The notes: a model not told the origin generated them from the sequence alone. A DNA stretch of 64,000 nucleotides from Calliopum simillimum (GCA_951812925.1 OX638372.1:90789058-90853057); one strand, 5' to 3'. Counted from the stretch's first letter, positions 23,540 through 35,546 are shown. Translations and numbers: made by a program.

Positions 23540-23791
23540 GTTACTCTTAGGCCAGATTCACGAAAGTGCAAATTTTTCAGTTTTGGACTAATGTGGTTTT
23601 CTTGTACAAAATGGTTCAATAAAGTTATTCCAGAAGAATAAAAGCTATATCTGAAGTGGTTTAGCAGCAAATGCAAAGTTTATTACTCGAAAAGCAAAAT
23701 TTACATATATTTTTCATATTTAAAAAATTTTCAAACAGCAATTTCTCAAATTCAATAATTTTCACATTCGTGAATCTGGCCTAAGAGTAAC
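23540..23791. mobile_element. MITE with GTTACTCTTAGGCCAGATTC ends
   Basis: The first 24 bp, GTTACTCTTAGGCCAGATTC then ACGA, are repeated as a complement at the right end (TCGTGAATCTGGCC...GTAAC), giving a 252-bp element with TTGAA/TTCAA-type inner arms. No coding capacity. No certain target duplication. Confidence 0.7.
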
Positions 23792-24029
23792 GATATAAAA
23801 AACAATTTTGTCGGTCAGTCAGTTAAACGTTAGAACAAGGCTGGTCAGCAGCCCCGTGAAAGGCAAACCGCTTTTTTTACTCACGAGGGAGGCATCTTAC
23901 GCAAAAAGTGTACGTGGCATAAAATGCTTAGAATCGTTCAAGGAATACGTGTGATTTTTTTGGATTTTTTTTTTTTAAATTTTTAACGGCATAAATTTAA
24001 AAAAAAAAAAAAAAAAAATGGCATCACCC

Positions 24030-24300
24030 ATTTTTCCAAAGAATGACATTTATCCCGATCCGATTGGGGATGAATTTTTTTATAGGGGCGTGGCATCGCC
24101 CATTTTCATAATGAACATTACCAGCGCCCTGTACACATTTATCAAATCTTATTCATGTGCGTTAATATTTTCAGAGATATGATAAACGGCTTTTTGTGGG
24201 TGCGTGGTACTGCCATTTTTCCCAGTACACATTATGTGCTTTTTACATTTGTACCAAATCTCATCCATGTACGTTAAATAGTTTGAGAGATATCATGATT
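24030..24300. repeat. tandem/dispersed repeat, GGCGTGGCATCGCCCA type
   Basis: About two diverged units of a 100-bp sequence: GGGGCGTGGCATCGCCCATT and GGTGCGTGGTACTGCCATTT, each followed by 'acattt...ccaaatct.atccatgt.cgtta' and an 'gagatat' block. Related to the repeat at 6050-6250. Confidence 0.5.
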
Positions 24301-24454
24301 TAATTTTTTGGCTCACGGCATACTTTTCTGTGGAGATACCCATATTCCAAATTAATAAAAAAAAAATTTTAAATCTTCATATTATTTCAAGTAATGAAAT
24401 TCAACTTAAAATGTGAAATGCTTGATATTGCATGTTCCGGAGTTGCTTTTAAAT

Positions 24455-24739
24455 TGTGTCCCATAATTCGCGCAAGATTTGAATTTGCCTTCATTTGTGC
24501 GTTAAAGTGTTGAAAAGAAAACTGTTTCAACGCTGCATCAACGAAAATAAGTTACATTTCTGCAAAATAGTCATATATAATTTCCACAAAAGAAAGCGTA
24601 TGTGGCGGCTAAGCCCTAAGTGCTATTCCGTACATAACCCTATCTTATGTGCTTTATTTTTCATCAAAAAATGAAAATACAATTTCAAAAACAATTTTTT
24701 TCTATTCAATTTAAACCTTGTGTGAATTAGGGGACACCT
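24455..24739. mobile_element. Tc1/mariner-type MITE (copy d)
   Basis: Left TGTGTCCCATAATTCGCGCA and ATTTGTGCGTTAAAGTGTTG; the right end is the complement GTGTCCCCTAATTCACACAA. The interior does not carry the transposase remnant. Confidence 0.65.
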
Positions 24740-24888
24740 TTTTATAATGCCTGAAATGCATATTTAACCTTTTTTCATCCATTGGTACAAATTCATCGGT
24801 TTTTCACTCATTTGACATGCTATCCCTCTATATCCTATAAATATTGTGAAATTAATCTTAAAAAAAACAACACTTTCTCACTTTACAG

Positions 24889-25645
24889 AGCATGGTGAAT
24901 TTTTACATTGCAAGGGTAAAAAATTCACTAGCTTTGATGAAATTCGCAAAGAGATCGAAGATGAAACTGATCGTGTCACTGGCAGTAATAAAGGCATCTC
25001 AAACATTCCCATCAATTTGCGTGTTTATTCGCCACATGTCCTTAATCTAACATTGATTGATTTGCCCGGTTTAACAAAAGTTGCTATTGGCGATCAGCCA
25101 CAAGATATTGAACAGCAAATTAAATCGATGATCTTTCAATTTATACGCAAGGAAACATGTCTCATCTTGGCCGTTACACCCGCTAACTCGGATTTAGCCA
25201 ATTCGGATGCATTAAAATTAGCCAAGGAGGTTGATCCACAAGGCATACGTACCATTGGTGTAATCACGAAATTGGATTTGATGGACGAGGGTACAGATGC
25301 ACGCGATATTTTGGAAAATAAACTTTTGCCTTTACGGCGTGGTTATATTGGTGTTGTTAATCGTTCACAAAAAGATATTGAAGGACGAAAGGATATACAC
25401 GCCGCTCTGGCAGCTGAGCGTAAGTTTTTCCTTAGTCATCCATCGTATCGTCATATGGCCGATCGCTTAGGTACACCATATCTGCAGCGTGTGTTGAATC
25501 AACAGTTGACCAATCATATTCGCGATACGTTGCCAGCTTTGCGTGATAAATTGCAAAGGCAAATGCTGACGCTGGAAAAGGATGTGGAGCAATTTAAACA
25601 TTTTCGTCCCGACGATCCAAGTATTAAAACGAAGGCTATGTTGCA
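24889..25645 (+). CDS. shi: shi coding exon 3: core of the G domain and start of the stalk
   Basis: Residues 74-325 plus two bases, the largest coding exon. It carries the G3 motif DLPG at residues 131-134 and the G4 motif TKLD at 200-203, then the end of the GTPase domain and the first stalk helices ([16 protein letters not shown]). The glycines altered in the Drosophila temperature-sensitive alleles, as I recall them (Gly141 and the Gly of RLGTPY), are both present. An open frame runs on upstream to 24846, but the acceptor CTTTACAG ending at 24888 and the joined codon G|AG fix the start. The donor is GTATGT. Confidence 0.97.
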
Positions 25646-25709
25646 GTATGTTATATTTTTGTATATTTTCTATTTCGTATATTTATGTCTATTTGTTTAA
25701 AATTCCTAG

Positions 25710-25826
25710 AATGATTCAACAATTGCAATCAGATTTTGAACGTACAATTGAAGGTTCCGGATCGGCTTTAGTAAATACGAATGAATTATCTGGTGGTGCT
25801 AAAATTAATCGTATTTTCCATGAGAG
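25710..25826 (+). CDS. shi: shi coding exon 4: stalk
   Basis: Residues 326-364 plus two bases, encoding the stalk segment [20 protein letters not shown] and on to NRIFHER. It follows a 64-bp intron (25646-25709) with acceptor TTCCTAG. The donor AG|GTTCGA is weak: it has T at +3 and C at +4 instead of the usual GTRAG. It is nevertheless the only donor that joins IFHER to LRFEIVK in exon 5 in frame. Family conservation across the joint makes the exon certain. Confidence 0.94.
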
Positions 25827-25932
25827 GTTCGATTATTATTTTTTTTATTATTTATTTATTATTTATTAATATTATTTAAATGTTAACATGTATTAGAAAT
25901 TATTACTTTTTTTTTTAAATTGTTCCAAATAG

Positions 25933-26161
25933 ATTACGTTTTGAAATTGTTAAAATGGCCTGTGACGAAAAGGAGTTGCGTCGTGAAATTTCTTTTGCTA
26001 TTCGCAATATTCATGGTATTCGTGTTGGTCTCTTTACGCCGGATATGGCTTTCGAAGCAATTGTTAAACGACAAATTGCACAACTAAAAGAGCCAGTGAT
26101 AAAGTGTGTGGATTTAGTTGTACAGGAGTTGTCGTATGTTGTGCGAATGTGTACTGACAAG
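25933..26161 (+). CDS. shi: shi coding exon 5: stalk (middle domain)
   Basis: Residues 365-441, ending in phase 0 with VVRMCTDK. It encodes the conserved [20 protein letters not shown] and [16 protein letters not shown] blocks of the middle domain, which builds the dynamin dimer and helical oligomer. In mammals the equivalent exon is duplicated and alternatively used (10a/10b); I see only one copy here. The intron before it is 106 bp; the one after it (26162-29592, donor GTAATT) is 3.4 kb and full of repeats. Confidence 0.96.
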
Positions 26162-26330
26162 GTAATTATAATTTGTAAGCCTTATTTTTGCAATTTTCTT
26201 AGTGTTTTACACAAAGCACTTACATATCATTTGATACATGCATGACTAATGAATTGAATAATAATAAATACCAAGATTTCATACAAATGAACTATCAGGT
26301 TTGGATGATTTGTATGCTTTTTGAAGAAAT

Positions 26331-27300
26331 TTACCCGATCAAAAAAAGTATATCAAAAATATATCAAAATGATATCAAAAATTTGTCAGTGACATACAAA
26401 ATTTTGATAAAAAAAGGATATCACAGTGATATACGGAATGTAACGCTTTTTGTATATCACCATGATATCAAAAAAAGATATCAAAATGATATCAAAAAAA
26501 GATATCAAAATGATATCAAAAAAAGATATCAAAATGATATCAAAAAAAGATATCAAAATGATATACAAAAATTGTATATCAATGATATACAAAATTTGTA
26601 TATCATTTTGATATCCATTTCTGATACAAAATTGACATAACCAAATTTTGCAATATTGTATTTGATCGTCGGCAACAAGTTTTTAGAAATTGCCTGCATG
26701 CAGCAAATGAATGAAGTGTCGGTTTTTTTTAACTCAATTATATTTTTGTGCTTTTTCACGAGTTTTATTAGAAAATTCACTTCTTACTAAAATTGGCTGC
26801 TCGTCCGTTTTCCATACTTTTGGTTTTCCCAACCACAGGCTGCATGCAGCAACTGAATGGAGCGTCGGGTTTTTTGCACTCAACTATATTTGTATTATAT
26901 ATAATAATTATATTTTCACTTTTTCTTCACTAAAATTGGCTGCGCGTTCGTCTTTCATAAAGTTCACAAACTAAAGCGTTAAATTTGACATATCAGTAGC
27001 TGATAAATTTTTGATATCATTTTGATATACATTTCTGATACAAAATTGACATGTCATTCAATGATATCAAAAATATATCAAAATGATATACAAAAAATGG
27101 ATATCAGCCGCTGACAAATTTTTGATATCATTTTGATATACATTTCTGATACAAAATTGACATGTCATTCAATGATATCAAAAATATATCAAAATGATAT
27201 ACAAAAAATGGATATCAGCCGCTGATACATTTTTGATATCATTTTGATATACATTTCTGATACAATGACAAGAACTTGACAAGTTTTTTTGATCGGGTAA
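26331..27300. mobile_element. element with TTACCCGATCAAAAAAA ends, built of tandem repeats
   Basis: TTACCCGATCAAAAAAA at the left is repeated as a complement at the right (TTTTTTTGATCGGGTAA). Inside are a 24-bp array around 26464-26570 (unit GATATCAAAAAAAGATATCA plus AAAT), a 146-bp direct duplication starting TGCATGCAGCAA at 26695 and 26841, and a 111-bp array of about 2.2 units at 27011-27250. GATATC and ATATCAAAATGATAT palindromes fill it. The 132-codon frame at 26242-26640 is just the array read in frame. Confidence 0.7.
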
Positions 27301-27333
27301 GAGTTTAAAAAATTTAGCGTATTATTCACAAAA

Positions 27334-27470
27334 ATGTTAAGCTACAGCCCTACGAAAAAAAGAACGAAAGAAATGTTTTAATGTTTTTTTTTTTCAATAT
27401 TTCGGCTTATTTTTAAGCCATCATCAGGAAAAAATCTACGAAAAGTTCAGTACGACTGTAGCTCAGCATA
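27334..27470. repeat. small inverted repeat with GCTACAGCCCTACGAA arms
   Basis: TTAAGCTACAGCCCTACGAA on the left pairs imperfectly with the complement of the right, TGAGCTACAGTCGTACTGAA. The centre has 'tcggcttatttttaagccatcatcagg'. Probably a MITE. Confidence 0.45.
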
Positions 27471-27978
27471 AAAAATCCGATTATAACAATACATATTATT
27501 CACAATGTCATGCGAACTTTTACTTTTGATATGGTCCTATGTAAATTACTATTATTACTATCAATCGTAACCTAAATCGCATGGGATACAATTTTTATAA
27601 TAATAAAATCAAAATTGAAATACAAATTCTAGTGGCTAAATACTAAAGCTGATAACTAAAAATTGGGTAAAATTTATAAGTTTTCAATTTTTGGTTTACC
27701 CTTACAAACTTGTGTATTTATAAATCTTTTTTAACTGCCAATTTTTAAAAATGCCATTAGCTTTAAAAAAAAAATTAAAAAAGGGAAAGAATTTATCAAT
27801 ATAACCACTTATAAGTGATTCATAAAAGAAAACATATTTTTTTGAGTAGTGACAGCCGTTTTATTTTTTTGTAAGTTAATTTGTGGAAGGAATTAGCGCA
27901 GAAAAACCTTATAACATTTATATTTTCGGACCAACGGAGGCAGTAAATCAAAAAGTGACTCATCTATGTACATATGTG

Positions 27979-29467
27979 TACAGGTTTTCCACTCCAAGTT
28001 TAACGTTTTCCGCATCATATTGATCTTCTTACGATTAAAATTAAACTTTTTCCACATCAAAATAAACTTTTTCGATTGAAATTAACTTTTTCCAATTGGA
28101 TACGAATTCGTATGAAAATTTGGTCGTACGAACAAAGCATGTTCCAATAAAAATAAGTATTACAGATAAATTAGGTCTAAGGTTAAGGTTTAAGATCTAA
28201 TTTTGTTGAAAAAGCATCGATTTTTATCCGGCATGGCTCGTTTTGTTGGTAATTGAACTTAGAAAACAACTTAAAATTTATGCAGTTTAGGAGAAATTGT
28301 CTAAAAACTGTTTTTGAAAAAAAGGTAGAAACAATTCAAAATTCAATCTGGCCTCAGATTCGGTCTTTCACTTATGGTTTTTGAGATATCCTTACCTAAA
28401 AGTTGAAAAAAACACGATTTTTTGAGTTTATATGGAGGACTCACGAATTTATTTTGCTATTTTTTATTAAATGCAGCATTTAGTACAATTCTTCATCTTC
28501 ACAATAAGCTATGAAGTGGTGTTAAATGATTTTCCTTTTTAAAATTATCACAAATTTTAAAAGAAATATACACCAAACTATTATCTAATTTTGAAGACGA
28601 CGAATAGTACTGTATGACGGTATGACGCATGTATGTAATTGAAAATAGCAAAATCATTTCGTGCGTCCTTTATGCAACCGCAAACACTGTTCGGACGAAT
28701 AATTAAAAGATTTGAACATTGAAAACATGAAAGGTGGTGTCAAAAAAGTGAGCTGAACATTTTTTCAACAGCTCATATCTGTTTTATACAAAATTCCGGC
28801 TGATACGGGTTTTATTTCATTACGATTTCAAAAACGCTTGGAAGGAGTCGTGCGATATCTCGAATTTTTCGTCTTAGTTCAAGGTGTATACAAAAAATAA
28901 TATCTCATATTTAGCTTAATCCTCAAAAGTAATGTATTTTCGAAATTTCACCCCATTGTCAAATTCTAAAATAACCTTTTGGATAAATCTTGTTGTCCGC
29001 GAAGGTCATAATTAAATCATAGAAGGAACATTTCTTTGAGCATCTTAACACATTGTCTCCTGTTTGTATAAGTTTTTTCTATCCCTTTTTCCAAAAACAG
29101 GTTTATAATGGGTTAAAGTGTTCTACTTAAAAAAATTTCAATATATTTATAATATTTTTATTATTAATACATACTGTTAGTTTTGTAAGTGTTTCTAATC
29201 CCCTTCACATTTTAGGAGGTGTTTAGTAGACACAATATTCATCTATATATGTGTGTACCAAGTTTCATAACGATAGCTGCTGTAGGTGCAATTTTTTGCA
29301 AAGTTTAATTTGATTTGGAAAATGTTAATTTGATTGGAAAAAGGTTAATTTGATTTGGAAAAAGGTTAATTTGATTAAAAAAACGTTAAATGTTGCCAAA
29401 GGTTTATTTCGATTTGAAAAAAAAAAAAAAAGATCAATATGGTTTAACTTGGAGTGGAAAATCTGTA
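27979..29467. mobile_element. 1.49-kb element with TACAGGTTTTCCACTCC ends
   Basis: Left TACAGGTTTTCCACTCCAAG pairs with the complement of the right, TACAGATTTTCCACTCCAAG, and a second block CATATTGATCTT is shared. Next to each end are arrays of a ~20-bp unit: variants of AACTTTTTCCAATTGAAATT on the left and GGTTAATTTGATTTGGAAAAA on the right. TA at both ends may be a target duplication. It encloses a foldback relative at 28330-28720. No transposase frame. Confidence 0.65.
28330..28720. repeat. foldback family D, partial copy
   Basis: 'ttatggtttttgagatat', CACGATTTTTTGAG, 'cttcatcttcacaataagctatgaagtgg' and CATTTCGTGCGTCC match, in order, the arms of the elements at 38250-39135 and 46848-47735. 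Confidence 0.6.
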
Positions 29468-29592
29468 TCTTATGCATTTAGATGAATAAAATTCCGGTGT
29501 GAAAATTCGGAACAAATAGTTGATTGTGTATCATTTATATAAATTAAACTCGAGCGCTTTAAACTAATGTTCAATTAACTTTTTTGTACTAG

Positions 29593-29750
29593 ATGTCTCG
29601 CTATCCACGTCTACGTGAAGAAACTGAACGCATTATTACTACGCACATCCGCCAACGTGAGCAATTTTGTAAAGAGCAAATTTTGCTATTGATTGATTTT
29701 GAATTGGCATACATGAATACGAATCATGAGGATTTCATTGGTTTTGCAAA
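29593..29750 (+). CDS. shi: shi coding exon 6: end of stalk
   Basis: Residues 442-493 plus two bases. It starts exactly at ATG TCT after the acceptor TACTAG (phase 0), and encodes [20 protein letters not shown], then [20 protein letters not shown] and GFA. That ATG is an internal methionine, not a start. The donor is GTAATT. The following intron is only 53 bp (29751-29803). Confidence 0.96.
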
Positions 29751-29803
29751 GTAATTTGTTTTAAATTTTTTTTTATACTTATTAATTTTTTGTTTTTCCT
29801 TAG

Positions 29804-29910
29804 TGCTCAAAGTAAATCAGAGAATTCCAATAAGACCGGCACACGACAGCTTGGCAATCAAGTAATACGCAAGGGCCATATGGTTATACAAAACTTGGGC
29901 ATAATGAAAG
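29804..29910 (+). CDS. shi: shi coding exon 7: linker and start of the PH domain
   Basis: Residues 494-529 plus one base. It contains a polar, Asn/Ser-rich linker (NAQSKSENSNKTGTRQ) and then the first strands of the pleckstrin homology domain (VIRKGHMVIQNLGIMKG). The PH domain binds phosphoinositides at the plasma membrane. Acceptor TTCCTTAG, donor GTAAGA. Confidence 0.95.
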
Positions 29911-31146
29911 GTAAGATAACAATTGAAAATATTTCTATTTTAATTAATAAGTAAGAGTATTTATGTAAGTAGTATTAAGCTAGTTTCTGATCTTATGGTT
30001 TAGTCTATTTTGCTCTAATAAATATACTTTGCGCGTTTTAAGTTCATTATTTGCATGCGTTTTTCTGGTTAATTATCAATTTCTTTCTCTTGTTTTTACT
30101 TTTCTCCTCGTCTTACAATGAAAGCACAAATATTCGTATTGATATCACTTTTTATTAAGGAAATTTATTTTGTTTTATGATTCGAATTTTATTTCTTCTG
30201 TTCAAATTTTCTGTCTTTATGATTTTCTTGTTCATTGTAGCGTTGATGAGTTTTTTGCCACGAATTCTTGGTTTGTATCATTATCTTTCTTTTCAAATTT
30301 TAACGTCATCTTCAGTTCTTTTCATTAATTTTCAAAGATTTTCATTGCTTTTTTTTGAATTCGTTTTTTCTTTTGATTGTCTATCATTTTGATTATTGTG
30401 GACATGTTTTTTGTTTTGCACGAAGTATGAAATAAAAAAAAATACATTAATGTGTATAAATAGTAGTATATTTTAATATTTTATTGCGCAATAGTTACGT
30501 CCTAACGGGTTAGTTTTGCTACATACTTTAAACCAATAAGCAAATTCATTTGGAAAACATTTTTTGAAGGCATACATAAATTCGTAAATGAAAAAATTGG
30601 AAAAGTTTGAAAAATATTGGAAAATAATAGTTGAAAGTGCTTATCTTTTCTTTCAAACCTCACTTTGAATTATATAAATATATTTTTTATAAAGTAATAA
30701 AAACAAGATCTACGGATTTCGTTAAGTTTTCAAAATGTATTGTGCAGGCTTTTTATATTTTATTAATGGGAAGAAAATGCGTTTGTTTTCCGAGCGTACT
30801 TGGAAAACTTTTGTAAAATTCTTAATACAGTAGAAAAATTTTCTTAACAAGTTTATTTGCCGAATGCTAAGGATGTTTATATTTGCTTATTGGGAAGTAT
30901 CAGAATGACTATTAAATACATAAGTATTTGGTAAACTGGTTTTTATTTAAAATTATATGCTCGATTAAAAAACGCTAATTTTTGTACCTAAAAGAAATAA
31001 TCTTGTCTAATCGTGTTGTATTTCGTTTTTATTTAACTTAGTCCCAATATGAACCCCTTTGCAGTCGATGTGACGCGATATTTCTGCCCCCCCCCCTCCC
31101 GTAACTTATCTTTAAAGTTTGAATTTAACATTGATCAAGTTTGCCT

Positions 31147-31184
<38 letters not shown>

Positions 31185-32894
31185 ATTTTCAATTTATCTA
31201 GAAATCTCCTCCCTAGAATATATTCCTTTTTCGAGAGGGAGCATTTGCAATCGAATATATTTTGCGATATATTCTTCCAATTTTTGCCAGCGCTCATTTT
31301 AATTTGGACAGCTAAGGTTTTTAAAAAAAATAATCAAAACATAGAAAAATTTCAAAATTGGTGATGTTCTACAAGCTCGGGCATATAATTCTGCAAACCT
31401 TATCACTTTGGGACCAGCTGACGGAGTAACGTTAGTAAAGAAAAGTGGGTAGCCCATAAATGAATTAAAAAAATATTAGTGTCATATGAAAGGTATTTTT
31501 ATGAGCTATAAAATTGAAGTACAAAAAGTTGTAATTTGTTTTGCGTTATTAATACGCGCTTTGAATTCCCTGTTAAAAAATTGGAGAATAAATTCTTACA
31601 ACTATTGTCCCAAATTATTGATGATTACCTTACTTTCCAGTGAATTTGTGCTTCCAAAATTTTTTTTTTTGCGAATTTGGGAAAAAGTTCTCGAGAATGT
31701 TTATTCATGATAAGGCACAATAATTTTCATATAATTAATAAGTAGTACATGACGTATAAGCTACTTAAATTAACATAAATAAAGGATTAGATGCATTAAT
31801 ATGATGTTTATTTTTGTTTCATTTATTTTGTTTAAAAATGACATTCAATTAAATAGCTTGATTTCAAAGTTTAGATTAACAAGAAAGTAAATTGTCCGTA
31901 TGTTGTCCGTGGTGTAAGTATGTGCTATAATTTAAAATTTTTGATTACATTTCTATTGAGTAGTGATTTTCTAAAGTTGAAAAACTAAAGAACTATACAA
32001 AAAAGTTTCTTTTGTTTGTTGTCTCATCAATTTTGTGAGGCATAGCTTAGCATACATACTTTTTAGCCAATAGGTTACGACCTGCATGCACCTAGTGTTA
32101 TTTTATTTACTTTTATTTTTGCATTGCTTTGTATTGCTATTTAGATATTTTAGTATATTTTATTTGTGTATGTTTTTCTTAAAAAAAAAGAGTCGTTTAA
32201 AATCAAAAGTGCCTAAGGCTTTTAGTTTTTGTTCGCGGTATTGAAAAAAATGTTCTAACATATCTAAAATAGACTGTTCTTCCTCAGAAACTGGTGTATT
32301 TTTACACTGAGATGTTAAATTGCTATGCAAAAATATAGATTATTATAATATAAGGGCAAATTTAAAAGTCTTCCTGAAATAACGCCATAGGAAATACATT
32401 TTTGGAAATAAAACCTAAAATGGTACTAACTCCAGAATTTTGTATGTAGATTTTACTAGCTTTATTTCGAAAAAATTTTCGGCCGTTGTTTCCGGGAGCC
32501 ATAACTCGCAATGATAGATTTTTTTTAAATATATAAATTCACTGAGTGTTAACATAAGTACTTTTCATTTTTATCGACTCAAATATTTAGTTTACTTTTG
32601 TATTGTTTATGCATATGCATAAAATGCGTTAAAAAAAAAAAAACAATAATAAAAATATCGCTGGGTCCTAAAATGTGTCCAAGATTATTAATACAAATTG
32701 CATCTTGCATTTTAATTTAATTTCATGCACGCCATCAACTATTTTTCTCTTCTTCATCAACGCCACCAAAACCACCACCTGAATTGTTCCATAATCCGCA
32801 CATATTGTAACAAATGCTGAAATATTTTCTTATCAACAACAACAATTGCAAAATTTGTATCCACAATATTGCATTTAATGTGACGACACAACAG
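29911..32894 (+). other. shi: shi intron 7 (3.0 kb)
   Basis: Donor GTAAGA, acceptor CACAACAG. AT-rich with a run of about 31 A at 31149, a relative of the 3.1-kb dispersed repeat at 31200-31260, and no clear element otherwise. Short frames have no family resemblance. Confidence 0.8.
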
Positions 32895-33088
32895 GCGGTT
32901 CCCGTCCCTATTGGTTTGTCTTAACATCGGAGAGCATTTCCTGGTTCAAGGATGAAGATGAGAAGGAAAAGAAATTTATGCTACCTTTGGATGGTTTGAA
33001 ATTGCGCGATATTGAGCAAGGCTTCATGTCAATGTCACGTCGTGTTACATTTGCTTTATTCAGTCCCGATGGTCGTAATGTTTATAAG
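32895..33088 (+). CDS. shi: shi coding exon 8: PH domain core
   Basis: Residues 530-594. It encodes the PH domain core, including [20 protein letters not shown] and [20 protein letters not shown], which contains the variable loops that touch the membrane. The acceptor CACAACAG gives a clean G|GC glycine joint to exon 7; the donor is GTTAGT in phase 0. Confidence 0.96.
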
Positions 33089-35426
33089 GTTAGTAATTTT
33101 ATTTCATACAAAAAAATGTTTGTACTACAACAAATAACAAACAATTAAACAAACAATTACTTAAAAACTCAACGCGAAAGAGAGAATAGGAAAAAACAAA
33201 AAAAAAAAAAAAAATTAACTAAACAAAACTTAACAATCACACGAAAATTTTGTTTGTTAAAGTTTTAATTTTCCCTTCCTTAATTGATTATAATTGATCA
33301 TCAGGTTAAACAGAAAAACACAGAAATAAGAAATGTTTGTCAAATGTGCTCTTAACTATATATATTAAAAGTTGCAGCTGCTGTGTTCTGCGTTGATAGT
33401 TTATGTGAGTGTACAAATGACGAGCGATTCGCCAGAATTTGGATGAATCCTTGCTTGTGTACCCATGCTTACAACTCAAAAAAACAAAATTATTTATGTA
33501 ACAACAAAAAAATAAACACAACATTTTAACACGTAAGATATAAAAAAAAATATCTAGACTTCTCAAGTTTAAATATACCCAGTACCATTATATAAATTCA
33601 AGCTCAACTCAGTCACTTTCACTCAATGCAACACTCAGTGCATCAAAATGTTCACCATAACACAAAATGATTTATAACACAAATTCGAAACAGTCTAACA
33701 TGTCAAAACTTGATAAGTATCCCTTAGTTAAAAAAAATAACAAAACTGCCGAATGTCCTTCGTCCAACCATCCCCTTCGTTGATACTGATTCGGTGCCAT
33801 AAACCACATCGTGATCTTTTCTTCCATCCACTTCCCAAATGCATTTTAGTCTGACTTAAATTTTTTTTTTTGTCGATTTCACTTAAACGTCAATCTGATT
33901 GTGATAGGGAAAAAATGTTCAAAGACCCCAAATATTTATTCTTCCCCAACATTTTTGTTTTTCCTTAAAGCATTTTGCTTTGTTTTTGTAATTATTTTGG
34001 TGTTTTTTATTAAAACACATGTAACAATAAGCTCAAACAAACAATGTCGTCTGATACATGCTAAAAATGTATGACATTATCGGATTCCCCGGTTAAAATT
34101 TCTTGAAAAATTTAAATTAGAAAATTTTCTTTTAACACTTTTATTTGCATAAATGTAATTGCAGTTGGCCAAAACGGTGTTTTTGGAATTTTTCCTAAAA
34201 AAAAAGAAAAAATGCGAACTCTAAATTTTAAGTTTAAGATTTGAAATTTGTGTCAGATGGTTTATAAGATTCCAAAGAATGATTTTAGGTGAGCACCAAA
34301 AAAATTCCGACATTTTCGGTTTTTTGTATCACCCTACCCCTAAGCTTATCACTTATGGTTTTATAAAGCAAACTCACAAATTTAACACAGCTAAAGGTTT
34401 CAAGATCAAGAACGTTGCTTTTCTTCCACTCAAAAAATAGTTGTTAGACCATCTGAAATTCATTTAATATAATCAGTTTCTTTTTTGGCCCAACAGTCAC
34501 ACTCATTCAGTTAAAGCAACATTCACACTCTCATGCACTCATACATTTTCAGTCAATCACTTACAATTTACATTCTATTAGAAATAATGAGTGTCCCATG
34601 GTTCACGCAAGTTTTGAATTTGCAGCTATTTGTGCGGTAAAGTGTGGCCAATCAGAAAAAGAAAACAGTTTGACAGCTGTTAGCTTAGGGTTAGTTGCTC
34701 TTTCGTGTAGTGCTCCATTTTTACTAAACCTACACTAACAGCTGTCAAACTGTTTTCCTTTTTTGGTTGGCAACACTTTACCGCACAAATGAGGCGAATT
34801 CCAATATTGCGTGAATCATGGGACATCCTTTACAAACAAACCTAAACAGATACACCAGCACCAATATACAAACACATGCATTTTAATTTCGAGGATAACA
34901 TACCATATGATGAAAATACGCAATCGCTAATAGGCGGTGACCCATAACAGCTGCAACCAACATTCTTATGTTTAGGAGCACATTTGTTTTTTTTTGTGGT
35001 AATAATGAATTTTTTTGTATCAGATAAAAATTACTATGTTTTTATCAACATTTTCCAAAATAAATTCATTTGCAATTAACAAATACGTTGCATGCTCTAA
35101 GGAAGTGCTGCCTATTTGTTAATTACAAGTGAAAAAATAAAGACAGCAAGCCAGCCAGCCAGCTATCTATAAACATTTTATATAAAATTTAGTTCAAATG
35201 CTAGCTAAAATATTTTTGTTTTTCTAAATACTTTTTTTTTTATTTTATTTGTCGTTATTTGTTTGTTGTTTTATTGTTTTCACCTTTAGTTGTTTTAGTC
35301 TTTTTTTTTTTGTAATTATCATACTCCAACCACCTCAAACTTTTTAATGGCATTTTTGCTTTTTTTAATAAAAAAACTTGGCATTCATTTAAAAGAAAAA
35401 CAAAATTATTGCTACATACCATTTAG
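33089..35426 (+). other. shi: shi intron 8 (2.3 kb)
   Basis: Donor GTTAGT, acceptor ATTTAG. Contains the MITE at 34591-34828 and a short AGCC microsatellite near 35150. No other structure seen. Confidence 0.8.
34591..34828. mobile_element. Tc1/mariner-type MITE (copy f), best preserved
   Basis: A 238-bp element in which each arm is about 100 bp. Left: GTGTCCCATGGTTCACGCAA, TTTGTGCGGTAAAGTGTGGC, AAACAGTTTGACAGCTGTTA. Right: the complement, with AACAGCTGTCAAACTG, GGTTGGCAACACTTTACCGC and GAATCATGGGACATCC. The two arms meet near 'ctttcgtgtagtgctcc'. No coding remnant. It shows the long inverted repeats of the family clearly. Confidence 0.85.
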
Positions 35427-35546
35427 GATTACAAACAACTTGAATTGTCATGTGAAACAGTAGAAGATGTTGAATCGTGGAAAGCATCATTCCTTCGTGC
35501 TGGCGTTTATCCAGAAAAACAGGAGACTCAAGAGAATGGTGACGAG
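35427..35546 (+). CDS. shi: shi coding exon 9: end of PH domain
   Basis: Residues 595-634. It encodes [20 protein letters not shown], the terminal PH helix with its invariant tryptophan, then a charged linker ending in ENGDE. It ends in phase 0 with donor GTGAGT. The next secure exon is 22.7 kb away, so this linker is where optional sequence can be inserted without changing frame. Confidence 0.96.

Larger units (their letters stand above)
23067..24888 (+). other. shi: shi intron 2 (1.8 kb)
   Basis: Donor GTGAGT, acceptor CTTTACAG. It contains a MITE (23540-23791), a fly dispersed repeat (24030-24300) and a Tc1/mariner-type MITE (24455-24739). The stretch 23100-23530 holds nothing I recognise. 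Confidence 0.85.
26162..29592 (+). other. shi: shi intron 5 (3.4 kb)
   Basis: Donor GTAATT, acceptor TACTAG. Nearly all is repeat: an element at 26331-27300, a small inverted repeat at 27334-27470 and a 1.49-kb element at 27979-29467 with another copy nested in it. 27480-27970 shows nothing recognisable. Confidence 0.85.

Noticed and set aside
26242..26640. 132-codon open frame with repeated YQNDIKK
   Set aside because: It is the 24-bp tandem array read in a lucky frame; the opposite strand gives the same artefact.
29593..29595. ATG at the start of exon 6 as an alternative start codon
   Set aside because: It is the internal methionine of [10 protein letters not shown], joined in frame to CTDK of exon 5.
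31149..31179. Long A run as a retroposon tail
   Set aside because: No retroposed body or target duplication could be recognised next to it.
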